DNA from: Heliomicrobium modesticaldum Ice1
GTDB taxonomy: Bacteria; Bacillota; Desulfitobacteriia; Heliobacteriales; Heliobacteriaceae
Assembly (NCBI RefSeq): GCF_000019165.1
Contig: NC_010337.2
Location: 1,541,001 to 1,605,000 of the forward strand
Length of the DNA: 64,000 bases
Direction: 5' to 3'
Shown: positions 26,215 through 35,141 of the stretch, one piece after another
Numbering within the stretch: position 1 is the first letter of the stretch
Layout: the number at the start of each line of letters is the position of its first letter
Notes under the pieces: generated by a model
Seen by the model: only the letters and a program-made list of their open reading frames with translations
Told to the model about the DNA's origin: nothing
Database searches by the model: none
Translations under genes and position numbers: made by a program

Positions 26215-26300
26215 ATTCTTGACCCCTCCATGTGTTCTCATTGTAGCCCACTAGGGGGTCTTTGCTCAAATTTAATTAGGGGGCTTGATAGATAAAAGCC

Positions 26301-26378
26301 GAATTGGTATCGTTCTTGAAGCAGTTGCCTTAAGGGTCGCTAATTTGTCTGGTGTTATTTGGATTGCGTAGGTTCTGC
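26301..26378 (+). repeat. Remnant repeat, copy 1 (matches 36437-36516 inverted)
   Basis: About 78 bases resemble the reverse complement of 36437-36516, including ATTGGTATC near one end and TTATTTGGATTGC followed by TAGGTTCTGC near the other. It lies between the IS3 and the first 1.95-kb element and is likely a fragment of an older mobile element. The rest of 26289-26493 shows no gene. Confidence 0.5.
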
Positions 26379-26493
26379 TATCCAGCCTTAAAAGAATAAT
26401 TTTACATTGGAAAACAAAGACAAAGTAGCGAATTATGTGGTAACATATTTAGGGGGTGAAGATTAACGTGTAGATTTGAATAGAGGCGATGTA

Positions 26494-28442
26494 TGATTCC
26501 CCTGCAAAAAGTAACCCCAGGAGGGTATAAGCTAGGAGGATAACGAAAATCCGAAACCGAACTACCATTCGCAAGCTCTAATTGGAGCTGAATCGGAAAG
26601 CAGGAGTGAAATGTCGTGTTTCGGAAAAACACCCAACATAAACAAGAGGAATTATTTAACAGTTTTACAGGAATGAATCCAAAGGTAAAGAAAAGCATGC
26701 AAGGCACTTGGGCGCCCTTGTTCTACGAACACGTCTTTTTTCACATCGACGAAACCCCCTTCGCTGTTCTATACAGCAGCCACAATGGGCGTCCGAACTT
26801 TCCGATCAACATCCTGCTTTCCCTCGAGTTCATTAAACATATGAAAGACTACACCGACGAAGAGATCCTGGAACAGTTCCATTTCAACTTTCAGGTCATG
26901 TATGCCCTCGGCATCCGCAATCTGGGCGAAGTGTACCTGGCCGAGCGCACCCTCTATGAGTTCCGCCGCCGCCTTTATGAGTACACCATCAGCCACCCCG
27001 AACAAGAAGATCTTATCTTCCGTCAGTTTCGAAAGCTGACAGAACATTTTATGACCATCGCGGGAATCGCAAGCCGAGAACAGCCTATGGATTCGACGCA
27101 GGTTCAGACCAACATCAAGCTCGCCGGTCGTCTTTCCCTTGCCTTTGACGTCGTTGAAAAAGCTGTGCGTGAATGTCCGGCCGCCCATTTGCCGGAAGCA
27201 CTGAAACCTTTTGCCGAACCCGGTTTCCGGAACCAATTCCTCTATCGTTGCAAGACCAAAGAGACGCTGGGACGCATCCAGGAGATGCTGAATCAGTGCG
27301 CCCTGCTATTGGACATTGCCGAAGCACACCCGGAAAGCCTGCGGAAAGAAACGGTTGCTTTGCTCCAACGCTTTCTTCAAGAGCAGGCCACATACCATGC
27401 CGAAAAGAAGCAGTGGATCGCCAAAGCCAACAAAGACATCGCAGCAGACGCTATCCAATCAGCCCACGACCCCGACGTGACCTATCGGAAAAAAGGCCGT
27501 CAAGGCTATGTGGGTCTTGTAGCGAACGTAGCAGAAACATGCGCGAACGAAAACCCGGTTCAGATGATCACACACTATCAGGTCGAAAAAAACAGCGTCA
27601 GTGACACCGAATTGCTAACCCAGAGCATGGAGACTCTCAAAAAAGAAACCGGGCTGACCGATCTGTATGTGGATGGCGCATACTTCAGCAGCAAAACAGA
27701 GGAGCTTGCCCAAGAAAACCATGTCTGTATCCACTACACGAATATGACAGGGAGAGAAAGAAAAGCCGAAAAGCTGCCCGTGCTCGCCTTTACCTTCGAC
27801 AACAACAAAGCCATCGTCTCTTGTCCGGCGTGCTACAACCCGCTGGATACATCCTTCGATGAAAAACGAAAAGTTCTCATTGCCGAATTCGAAAGAAGCA
27901 CCTGCCAAGAGTGTCCGATGCAACCAGCTTGTCCTGTGAAGATTCAATCGAAGAAAGCCACCGTAACCATCAAGCAGTCGTCAATCCTAGCAGCACAAGC
28001 GCGCGAACGAACCATGCAGATCAAAAAGGAGCGCTTGGCAGCGACGAGCAAGCGAGCCGCCATTGAAGGCAGCATCTCTTCCATCAAACGAGGACAAGGT
28101 GCGGGAAGACTTCGGGTGAGAGGCATTGTCAAAGCAACGTTGGTCTTCGGCATGAAAGTCCTAGGGCACAACTTTCGTCAACTGCTCCGATGCTTCAAGA
28201 AAGGGTTTTGCCAAAAACTTACAACAATCTATCGAGAGGACCAAGGGATGAGTGCGCCTATTTGATGGATAAAAAAGGAAATTTGAAAGAAATACGTACT
28301 GAGCATATACATATTTAGTCCATAAAATGGGAGATAGACTGCCGTAGAGCCCATTTTATCCCATTTTATATTACAGCAAATTCCAGGCAGGCGGCGAGAT
28401 TACAAAGGAGCCTCTTGAAAAAGGTTTTTTGCAGGGGAATCA
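26494..28442 (+). mobile_element. 1.95-kb insertion sequence, copy A1 (IS1182-like)
   Basis: Terminal inverted repeats TGATTCCCCTGCAAAAA bound a single transposase gene. The second copy, A2, is at 37435-39385 in opposite orientation with the same repeats and nearly the same length (1949 versus 1951 bases). Flanks show no obvious target duplication at either copy. Copy A1 ends 18 bases before the start of a secreted-protein gene. Confidence 0.88.
26616..28265 (+). CDS. DDE transposase of element A1 (549 aa)
   Basis: This DUF772-type transposase has the N-terminal dimerisation/DNA-binding part (NFPINILLSLEFIKHMKDY; EEILEQFHFNFQVMYALG). The DDE core residues fall in REQPMDSTQVQTNIK, TDLYVDGAYFSSK and the late KRAAIEGSISSIKRGQGAGR. 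A cysteine cluster (CQECPMQPACPV) precedes the last domain, as in IS1182 members. The GTG start at 26616 has AGGAG nine bases upstream. It appears intact and differs from copy A2 by only a few residues, for example Lys versus Gln near residue 25, so the two copies duplicated recently. Confidence 0.9.
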   Translation: MFRKNTQHKQEELFNSFTGMNPKVKKSMQGTWAPLFYEHVFFHIDETPFAVLYSSHNGRPNFPINILLSLEFIKHMKDYTDEEILEQFHFNFQVMYALGIRNLGEVYLAERTLYEFRRRLYEYTISHPEQEDLIFRQFRKLTEHFMTIAGIASREQPMDSTQVQTNIKLAGRLSLAFDVVEKAVRECPAAHLPEALKPFAEPGFRNQFLYRCKTKETLGRIQEMLNQCALLLDIAEAHPESLRKETVALLQRFLQEQATYHAEKKQWIAKANKDIAADAIQSAHDPDVTYRKKGRQGYVGLVANVAETCANENPVQMITHYQVEKNSVSDTELLTQSMETLKKETGLTDLYVDGAYFSSKTEELAQENHVCIHYTNMTGRERKAEKLPVLAFTFDNNKAIVSCPACYNPLDTSFDEKRKVLIAEFERSTCQECPMQPACPVKIQSKKATVTIKQSSILAAQARERTMQIKKERLAATSKRAAIEGSISSIKRGQGAGRLRVRGIVKATLVFGMKVLGHNFRQLLRCFKKGFCQKLTTIYREDQGMSAPI

Positions 28443-28460
28443 TATAAGGGGAGAAAAAAC

Positions 28461-28732
28461 ATGAGGAAACGGGTAGTGAGTCTGGCAATCGCATTAACAT
28501 TACCCTTAAGTATGCTTACGAATTTAACGGCTTACGCTATTGATATGGATAAAATTCCCACTAAGATGAATCCAGGAACAATCATTACTTACAATTTGGG
28601 CAAAGAGCCTACGGTATCAGTTGATTCCTCAGTTACTAAAACAACCGTCACCTCCCAAAAATCTAAAAACACAAAAGAGTTTGTAGATGTAGAAGGGCGA
28701 GCTGCCGAGGACGCCTATTATAACTCTATTAA
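28461..28732 (+). pseudogene. 5' part of a split secreted-protein gene
   Basis: The gene starts at ATG 28461 behind AAGGGGAG and encodes a signal peptide (MRKRVVSLAIALTLPLSM...AYA) and about 65 further residues. Codon 91 is interrupted by element B1. Removing that element and one copy of its 6-bp target duplication (TATTAA) joins this part in frame to 30653-31202, giving 274 codons including the stop. Base composition is clearly more AT-rich than the flanking chromosome. I do not recognise the family; the product would be an exported protein of about 273 aa. Confidence 0.8.
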
Positions 28733-30646
28733 GAGGCCGTCTAGAAAATAAGCAAATTCCCTAGCCAGCCCTTGCAAAAGCATGATTTTTTAATACAAAC
28801 AGCAAAAAACTAGAGTCTTTTTATCGGTCTCACCGGCCCTTTTTGAGGATTTTCCTCAAAAAGGGCAGATCTCCCCCTTGCACCTTATGCGGCTTTTTTG
28901 AAAGCAACACCGCGTAAGGCACTCACCTCCAACACCATGGTTGCATTCTTATCATTTCGTAGACGGTTGAGTTTTTGAAAGTTCGCCGCTAACGCGCTGA
29001 GCCGGGCGGCATAAGCCAGATTTCGTTTTCCGATACGGCGAACCCGGCGCAGTCCGTAACGGTTGACCAGTTCATTTTGCTTGGCTTCGATGCGGCTGCG
29101 AAGACGCATCTGTTCCTTATAGATTTTCGTTTGGGAGTGCTTTGCCGCCTCGAGCATGACACCATAGGCGTTGTGAATAAAAATCGTGCGCCGATGTTTC
29201 TTTTCTTTAAAACAGGTCGTGTAACGAGGGCAGTGCTTGCAATCATGGTCCTTGGCGCGAAGCACGAAGTTCTTCCCATCTGCCACTTCCGAATAGGTGG
29301 TGATGACTTTTCCTCTCGGGCAGATCAGTTGTGTTTGGTCTTCGGAAACTTGAAATCCCTCGCCCGCGAGGATATCACATTTTGTCTTTGGTGAAAGTGG
29401 CGCCACTACGTCAATGCCTTTTTCCTTGAGGGTGACACGGTCATCGCCCGCACCATAGTGGGTATCTCCAATGATCGTCGGGTTTTCTACACAATCGGTG
29501 GGAAGCTGATCCGCTAACGGCACCAGACTGGAGCCGTCATAGTCGTTGGCTTTCATGGCCTCGGCGGCGGCGATAAATCCGGAATTTCCGACTTCGACGA
29601 TGGCCATCTTATACCCGCGCCATTTCGTCTTGCCCTTACAACCGAAACGGGCTTCGCTGTCTACAGCCGAAACTATCATATCTTTGACAGAACCGCCGGG
29701 GGCTATCTCAAGAGTTCCATCATCTTTCCGAATGATTCGTTCACGGAGGATACGGCAAAGCAAAAGGGCGTAATGAATGACATCGGGCTTCTTCTTCCAC
29801 GAAGCCTCCGATGACTCCACGTAGGCCAGCAGTTCGTCAGCCTCGCTGACCACTTCAACAAGCCGTTCCATTTTGGCCTTATCGTCCAGGTTATGCTCTT
29901 TCACTTCCGTCACTGTTTCCAGGTAACGTACCGCCCGAGGGGCATGGGGGATTGCATGCCATGGAACACTGTATTGCTTCGCCAAAAGACGCACCAACAG
30001 GCGCATGGCTTGGCGGATCAGTTCGATGGTCGTGGGGGCACTGATGGGAGCTATGACATGGGTCGTGTCCGTTATCCAAGGTTCTTTCCCTGTCAAAACG
30101 CCCAGGTAGTACATCAACCGGATAAAGCGATCGAGATAGACCTTATCAAGTTCCTTTTGGATGAGCCGTTGCCGGTGGACGCCAAAATTGGCGTGATCAA
30201 TGCCCGGTTCATCGAGGGCCATTCCTAACGCAAACTTGACCTCGATGTTCACACGTGTCTGTGCTTCCATCCCCCGGTCTGTTTCGCCCAGCATTTCCTG
30301 TAACATGCAGGCCATCGTCATCTGCCGGGCCGCATGACTGGGACGTCCGTTGTCAAGGCAATAGAGACCTGTAAAATCCTCCGGTTGTATTAATAGGGGC
30401 GCCAATTCACGAAACAGGCGAAAGACGGAATCGGCAGGCACAAGTTGGTCCCAGAGGGCTGCAAAGTCGTAAAAGCTAACTTGGGGGTCCACATCGAATC
30501 GAAACAAGGTACATCGCCTCGCTATAAACAGTCTTTGTACCTATATCCTTCGACGCGAAGAGTCGAATTCCCTTTAAATTCCACCAATTTCCATATAAAA
30601 ACGTCTTGCTTTTTGCCCTCTCTTGAGGGGGTTTTTAGACAGACTC
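28733..30646 (-). mobile_element. 1.91-kb insertion sequence, copy B1 (IS1182 family)
   Basis: The ends are GAGGCCGTCTA and (inward from the right) GAGTCTGTCTA. A 6-bp direct duplication TATTAA (28727-28732 and 30647-30652) flanks it, proving insertion into a reading frame. It is 1914 bp long with one transposase gene. A near-identical copy, B2, starts 631 bases further on in the same orientation. Confidence 0.93.
28885..30507 (-). CDS. IS1182-family transposase of element B1 (540 aa)
   Basis: The protein carries the IS1182 layout: an N-terminal DUF772 part (LYCLDNGRPSHAARQMTMAC; NIEVKFALGMALDEPG), DDE residues in EPWITDTTHVIAPI, TIIGDTHYGAGDDRVTL and a late Glu region (RSRIEAKQNELVNRYGLRR), with a Cys cluster in CKHCPRYTTCF. 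It starts at TTG 30507. All expected motifs are present, so it may be active. It differs from copy B2 by one visible residue (Asp versus Asn in EHNLDDKA). Confidence 0.92.
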   Translation of the reverse strand: MFRFDVDPQVSFYDFAALWDQLVPADSVFRLFRELAPLLIQPEDFTGLYCLDNGRPSHAARQMTMACMLQEMLGETDRGMEAQTRVNIEVKFALGMALDEPGIDHANFGVHRQRLIQKELDKVYLDRFIRLMYYLGVLTGKEPWITDTTHVIAPISAPTTIELIRQAMRLLVRLLAKQYSVPWHAIPHAPRAVRYLETVTEVKEHNLDDKAKMERLVEVVSEADELLAYVESSEASWKKKPDVIHYALLLCRILRERIIRKDDGTLEIAPGGSVKDMIVSAVDSEARFGCKGKTKWRGYKMAIVEVGNSGFIAAAEAMKANDYDGSSLVPLADQLPTDCVENPTIIGDTHYGAGDDRVTLKEKGIDVVAPLSPKTKCDILAGEGFQVSEDQTQLICPRGKVITTYSEVADGKNFVLRAKDHDCKHCPRYTTCFKEKKHRRTIFIHNAYGVMLEAAKHSQTKIYKEQMRLRSRIEAKQNELVNRYGLRRVRRIGKRNLAYAARLSALAANFQKLNRLRNDKNATMVLEVSALRGVAFKKAA

Positions 30647-30652
30647 TATTAA

Positions 30653-31202
30653 AGAATCTGCGAAAAACTTACATGTAGTCAATTTGGGCAACCAGCTTCC
30701 GACACCAGTACCGGGTATGGAAGTAATGTACGGTTATGATGGCTTTATAAATCGCGTATACATGAAAGATACATCTTCTGTTTCTGCCGCAGCCACTATA
30801 CCGACTACCACTGTGCCCTATCCTGGTAGACTTCCTGCCGGGGTATACACTTATGGCACTAATCAAACAATTACTATTACTTCGAGTTCTGTACTTGGAG
30901 AAGGTAGATTTACTGTATATCGCGCCGGTGTAGGCGGATCGGGGACCGTAGGTTCAAGCGGCAAAGTACTGGCTGCAGGAGATGTGGCTACTAAAAGGCA
31001 GGTAGATAATCCAAGACACAATACAGCTTTAAGTGCAAGAGCCTTGGACACTAATGTTGTCAAAACCGTCTATAAAAATGACATTGGCAGCCTTCCAGAT
31101 GCCGTATTGGACGTATATTTTTGGGGGTGGAATAATTATTTCTTTGGATACCTATACTCGGACACCTTATCCTTCCCCGGTAGATATTACTATACATTTT
31201 AA
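30653..31202 (+). pseudogene. 3' part of the split secreted-protein gene
   Basis: In frame with the 5' part once element B1 and one TATTAA are removed, this section reads KESAKNLHVVNLGNQLPTPV and continues with Thr/Ser/Pro-rich beta-type sequence, a Gly-rich stretch (GVGGSGTVGSSGK), and an aromatic end (PGRYYYTF). The stop codon is at 31200-31202. A TTG at 30684 could start a fragment, but without a signal peptide. It is probably a cell-surface or secreted protein of unknown function. Confidence 0.78.
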
Positions 31203-31276
31203 GCTATACTTGGCACAATGCGCCTATAATGCAAGCCAACGTAGGCACAACTATTTTTAATTATAATACATCAGTG

Positions 31277-33189
31277 GAGGCCGTCTAGAAAATAAGCAAA
31301 TTCCTAGCCAGCCCTTGCAAAAGCATGATTTTTTAATACAAACAGCAAAAAACTAGAGTCTTTTTATCGGTCTCACCAGCCCTTTTTGAGGATTTTCCTC
31401 AAAAAGGGCAGATCTCCCCCTTGCACCTTATGCGGCTTTTTTGAAAGCAACACCGCGTAAGGCGCTCACCTCCAACACCATGGTTGCATTCTTATCATTT
31501 CGTAGACGGTTGAGTTTTTGAAAGTTCGCCGCTAACGCGCTGAGCCGGGCGGCATAAGCCAGATTTCGTTTTCCGATACGGCGAACCCGGCGCAGTCCGT
31601 AACGGTTGACCAGTTCATTTTGCTTGGCTTCGATGCGGCTGCGAAGACGCATCTGTTCCTTATAGATTTTCGTTTGGGAGTGCTTTGCCGCCTCGAGCAT
31701 GACACCATAGGCGTTGTGAATAAAAATCGTGCGCCGATGTTTCTTTTCTTTAAAACAGGTCGTGTAACGAGGGCAGTGCTTGCAATCATGGTCCTTGGCG
31801 CGAAGCACGAAGTTCTTCCCATCTGCCACTTCCGAATAGGTGGTGATGACTTTTCCTCTCGGGCAGATCAGTTGTGTTTGGTCTTCGGAAACTTGAAATC
31901 CCTCGCCCGCGAGGATATCACATTTTGTCTTTGGTGAAAGTGGCGCCACTACGTCAATGCCTTTTTCCTTGAGGGTGACACGGTCATCGCCCGCACCATA
32001 GTGGGTATCTCCAATGATCGTCGGGTTTTCTACACAATCGGTGGGAAGCTGATCCGCTAACGGCACCAGACTGGAGCCGTCATAGTCGTTGGCTTTCATG
32101 GCCTCGGCGGCGGCGATAAATCCGGAATTTCCGACTTCGACGATGGCCATCTTATACCCGCGCCATTTCGTCTTGCCCTTACAACCGAAACGGGCTTCGC
32201 TGTCTACAGCCGAAACGATCATATCTTTGACAGAACCGCCGGGGGCTATCTCAAGAGTTCCATCATCTTTCCGAATGATTCGTTCACGGAGGATACGGCA
32301 AAGCAAAAGGGCGTAATGAATGACATCGGGCTTCTTCTTCCACGAAGCCTCCGATGACTCCACGTAGGCCAGCAGTTCGTCAGCCTCGCTGACCACTTCA
32401 ACAAGCCGTTCCATTTTGGCCTTATCGTTCAGGTTATGCTCTTTCACTTCCGTCACTGTTTCCAGGTAACGTACCGCCCGAGGGGCATGGGGGATTGCAT
32501 GCCATGGAACACTGTATTGCTTCGCCAAAAGACGCACCAACAGGCGCATGGCTTGGCGGATCAGTTCGATGGTCGTGGGGGCACTGATGGGAGCTATGAC
32601 ATGGGTCGTGTCCGTTATCCAAGGTTCTTTCCCTGTCAAAACGCCCAGGTAGTACATCAACCGGATAAAGCGATCGAGATAGACCTTATCAAGTTCCTTT
32701 TGGATGAGCCGTTGCCGGTGGACGCCAAAATTGGCGTGATCAATGCCCGGTTCATCGAGGGCCATTCCTAACGCAAACTTGACCTCGATGTTCACACGTG
32801 TCTGTGCTTCCATCCCCCGGTCTGTTTCGCCCAGCATTTCCTGTAACATGCAGGCCATCGTCATCTGCCGGGCCGCATGACTGGGACGTCCGTTGTCAAG
32901 GCAATAGAGACCTGTAAAATCCTCCGGTTGTATTAATAGGGGCGCCAATTCACGAAACAGGCGAAAGACGGAATCGGCAGGCACAAGTTGGTCCCAGAGG
33001 GCTGCAAAGTCGTAAAAGCTAACTTGGGGATCCACATCGAATCGAAACAAGGTACATCGCCTCGCTATAAACAGTCTTTGTACCTATATCCTTCGACGCG
33101 AAGAGTCAAATTCCCTTTAAATTCCACCGATTTCCATATAAAAACGTCTTGCTTTTTGCCCTCTCTTGAGGGGGGGGGTAGACAGGCTC
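31277..33189 (-). mobile_element. 1.91-kb insertion sequence, copy B2, nested in the IS4 element
   Basis: It has the same ends as B1 (GAGGCCGTCTA; inward GAGCCTGTCTA) and is 1913 bp long. The 5-bp direct repeat CAGTG (31272-31276 and 33190-33194) flanks it and is itself part of the IS4 terminal repeat, which shows the order of events: IS4 first, then B2. Confidence 0.9.
31428..33050 (-). CDS. IS1182-family transposase of element B2 (540 aa)
   Basis: Practically identical to the transposase of B1, with the same motifs (TDTTHVIAPI, GDTHYGAGDD, CPRYTTCF) and one visible change (Asn for Asp in EHNLNDKA). Intact and possibly active. The two copies are direct repeats about 0.6 kb apart, so recombination between them could delete the intervening gene fragment. 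Confidence 0.92.
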   Translation of the reverse strand: MFRFDVDPQVSFYDFAALWDQLVPADSVFRLFRELAPLLIQPEDFTGLYCLDNGRPSHAARQMTMACMLQEMLGETDRGMEAQTRVNIEVKFALGMALDEPGIDHANFGVHRQRLIQKELDKVYLDRFIRLMYYLGVLTGKEPWITDTTHVIAPISAPTTIELIRQAMRLLVRLLAKQYSVPWHAIPHAPRAVRYLETVTEVKEHNLNDKAKMERLVEVVSEADELLAYVESSEASWKKKPDVIHYALLLCRILRERIIRKDDGTLEIAPGGSVKDMIVSAVDSEARFGCKGKTKWRGYKMAIVEVGNSGFIAAAEAMKANDYDGSSLVPLADQLPTDCVENPTIIGDTHYGAGDDRVTLKEKGIDVVAPLSPKTKCDILAGEGFQVSEDQTQLICPRGKVITTYSEVADGKNFVLRAKDHDCKHCPRYTTCFKEKKHRRTIFIHNAYGVMLEAAKHSQTKIYKEQMRLRSRIEAKQNELVNRYGLRRVRRIGKRNLAYAARLSALAANFQKLNRLRNDKNATMVLEVSALRGVAFKKAA

Positions 33190-33289
33190 CAGTGTTCGGT
33201 TAGCCCAACAATAACCAATTTATGACATTTAAAGGATTTGCATGAGTCGTGTCGAATATAAAAATATATTCGATATGGAGGAAAAGCAC

Positions 33290-34615
33290 ATGCAAATTCC
33301 AAATATTGAACCCGGGTTAATCGAAGAAGCTTTATCTAAGTTATTTCCGAAAGAATGGGTTTCAGAAGTAGCCGCAGAAACGGGCTTCGTTAAGAGAGAA
33401 AGGAAAATTAGCCCGGTTGTGTTCCTGTGGGCTCTTGTTTTAGGGTTTGGCGTGGGAGTTCAGCGCACACTGGGTGATTTACGTCGTTCATACATGGAGC
33501 AAGCAGGGCATTCTGTCGTTCCCTCTGCCTTTTATGACCGATTTACCCCGGAACTGGTTGAATTTTTAAAGCGTTGCGTGGAAAAAGCCATCGGACATCT
33601 AGTGGTTGAGCCGGGGCAAGTCATGAGTGAACGCCTTAAGGATATCCTTGATATCGCTGTGATCGACAGTTCGCTAGTTCGTCTACACGATCAGTTGGCC
33701 AAGAAGTGGCCTGGACCCCGAACGAATCATTCTCCCGCTGCGGCAAAGGTCAATATGCTGGTCAGTGTTTTTGGCGCTACCCGGAGCCAAGTCCAGATTG
33801 TGGAGGGAACGCGAGGCGAGAGCAAGCTATTATCGATTGGCAGTTGGGTCAAAGATCGAATTCTCCTGTTTGATTTGGGCTACTTCAGCTTTAAGCACTT
33901 CGGCAAGATTATGAATGAGAAGGGGTACTTCGTTAGCCGACTCAAGAGCAATAGCAATCCTTTGATTTTACGGTCCTTGATCCAGCATCGTGGACGCACA
34001 ATTGCCGTAGAAGGAAAACGACTCTTGGATATCAAGGGCAGTTTACGCCGCGAAATCATTGACTTCGAAGTCCTTGTATCCAATAGCCAAAGCAGTAACA
34101 TGGACTTGGTCAAACGGACTGCTTTACAGTTGCGGGTTGTTGGGATTTTAAACGAAGAAACGAAGGACTATCACTTCTACATCACCAATCTTCCGGCAGA
34201 ACGATTTCCGGCGGAGGATATTGCCACACTATACCGGGCTCGGTGGACGATCGAACTCTTGTTTAAAGAACTGAAAAGTTACTACCACCTTGAGTCAATT
34301 TCCTCCGGAAAGGACTGCATCGTGGAGGCACTACTTTACACAGCATTGCTGACCCTGATTGTAAGCCGACGGATCCTCGGACTGCTTCGCGAACAGTTCC
34401 CAGAACATGCTCACCGGATGAAACCGCTACGCTGGGCACGGGTGTTTACCGTTATCGCTGATGATATTCTACGCAATGTTCTGATCTACCAAGGCATTCA
34501 TCCTAAGGGATACAATCTTCTATTGGGTATCTTTGTTGCGGAAGCGATTGACCCGAATGTTTTGCGAAAAGAGAACTTTCGAGCGTTGATTACATCATTT
34601 GCAAAAGGATATTAG
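33290..34615 (+). CDS. IS4-family transposase (441 aa)
   Basis: The catalytic core shows DIAVIDSSLVRLHDQLAKKW (first Asp), DRILLFDLGYFSFKHF (second Asp) and the YREK-like box YRARWTIELLFKELKSYYHLE with the catalytic Glu. The ATG at 33290 is preferred over 33242 because GGAGG lies eight bases upstream. The gene is complete. Its own element's left terminus was damaged by element B2, so it may supply transposase without being able to move this copy. Confidence 0.9.
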   Translation: MQIPNIEPGLIEEALSKLFPKEWVSEVAAETGFVKRERKISPVVFLWALVLGFGVGVQRTLGDLRRSYMEQAGHSVVPSAFYDRFTPELVEFLKRCVEKAIGHLVVEPGQVMSERLKDILDIAVIDSSLVRLHDQLAKKWPGPRTNHSPAAAKVNMLVSVFGATRSQVQIVEGTRGESKLLSIGSWVKDRILLFDLGYFSFKHFGKIMNEKGYFVSRLKSNSNPLILRSLIQHRGRTIAVEGKRLLDIKGSLRREIIDFEVLVSNSQSSNMDLVKRTALQLRVVGILNEETKDYHFYITNLPAERFPAEDIATLYRARWTIELLFKELKSYYHLESISSGKDCIVEALLYTALLTLIVSRRILGLLREQFPEHAHRMKPLRWARVFTVIADDILRNVLIYQGIHPKGYNLLLGIFVAEAIDPNVLRKENFRALITSFAKGY

Positions 34616-34675
34616 CATTGCATAGTTGTTATTGGTCAAACCGCGCTTGTGGAAATTAATGGTTAACCGATCACT

Positions 34676-34830
34676 CATGTACTCTCCATACAGAAAAAGG
34701 CGCCAAAAAAAGCGACGGTAAAAATGGCTGAGGCTTTGATACGGGGTTGTTTGCGACCATCCTTTGCTTGACGGACCATCTGCGAAAAGCCATATACCTT
34801 TGAAGCGTACTGCGTAAAATGTTGAATTAG
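34676..34830 (-). pseudogene. Transposase N-terminal fragment cut by the IS4 element
   Basis: On the minus strand the frame reads QHFTQYASKVYGFSQMVRQ, then KDGRKQPRIKASAIFTVAFF, which resembles the N-terminus of DDE transposases. The frame stops where the IS4 right end begins. The rest of 34831-35141 holds no gene; it includes a GAATTGTC/GACAATTC hairpin at 35023-35048 and the next gene's leader. Confidence 0.5.
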
Positions 34831-35141
34831 TCGGCCCGCTTTTTTCCGTCAGGTGTTCTACAAAAAATTTCCTGGACTTCTTCGAGTGGCTGTGCTACGC
34901 TTTGCACTGAGGATTCCCCCTTTGTTCAGTGTTTTGCTTTGCAACAACTCACTTCGACAAAGGTAACGGGAATCCTTTAAAATTTTATGGAAATTAATCT
35001 AATTATATCCATTTCCCCGTGGGAATTGTCGCGTTTTCATGACAATTCTCCAACAGCGCCTCAGACAGGGGATTAGCAGACTTTTTTATTAAAGATGCGT
35101 GGGTTCTGCATGAATTATAATAACAAGACAGGGGGATAATA

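Larger units (their letters stand above)
24692..26288 (-). mobile_element. IS3-family insertion sequence (about 1.6 kb)
   Basis: The ends carry related inverted repeats: TCAACCCCCTAATT at 24691 and, reading inward from the other end, TCAAGCCCCCTAATT, with further matches around AGACCCC. Inside are orfA and orfB on the minus strand joined by a -1 frameshift site. No clear target duplication is seen. The left end abuts the decayed IS110. Confidence 0.8.
31273..34675 (+). mobile_element. IS4-family element, interrupted near its left end by element B2
   Basis: The right end reads GGTTAACCGATCACT and the left end AGTGTTCGGTTAGCC, an imperfect inverted repeat. The first bases of the left repeat (AGTG at 31273-31276) are separated from the remainder (from 33191) by element B2. 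The transposase lies wholly in the right part. It also cuts an older transposase remnant at 34676. Confidence 0.75.

Noticed and set aside
28733-33189. Two 1.91-kb direct repeats considered as ends of a composite transposon
   Set aside because: Each copy has its own target duplication (TATTAA and CAGTG), so they inserted independently.
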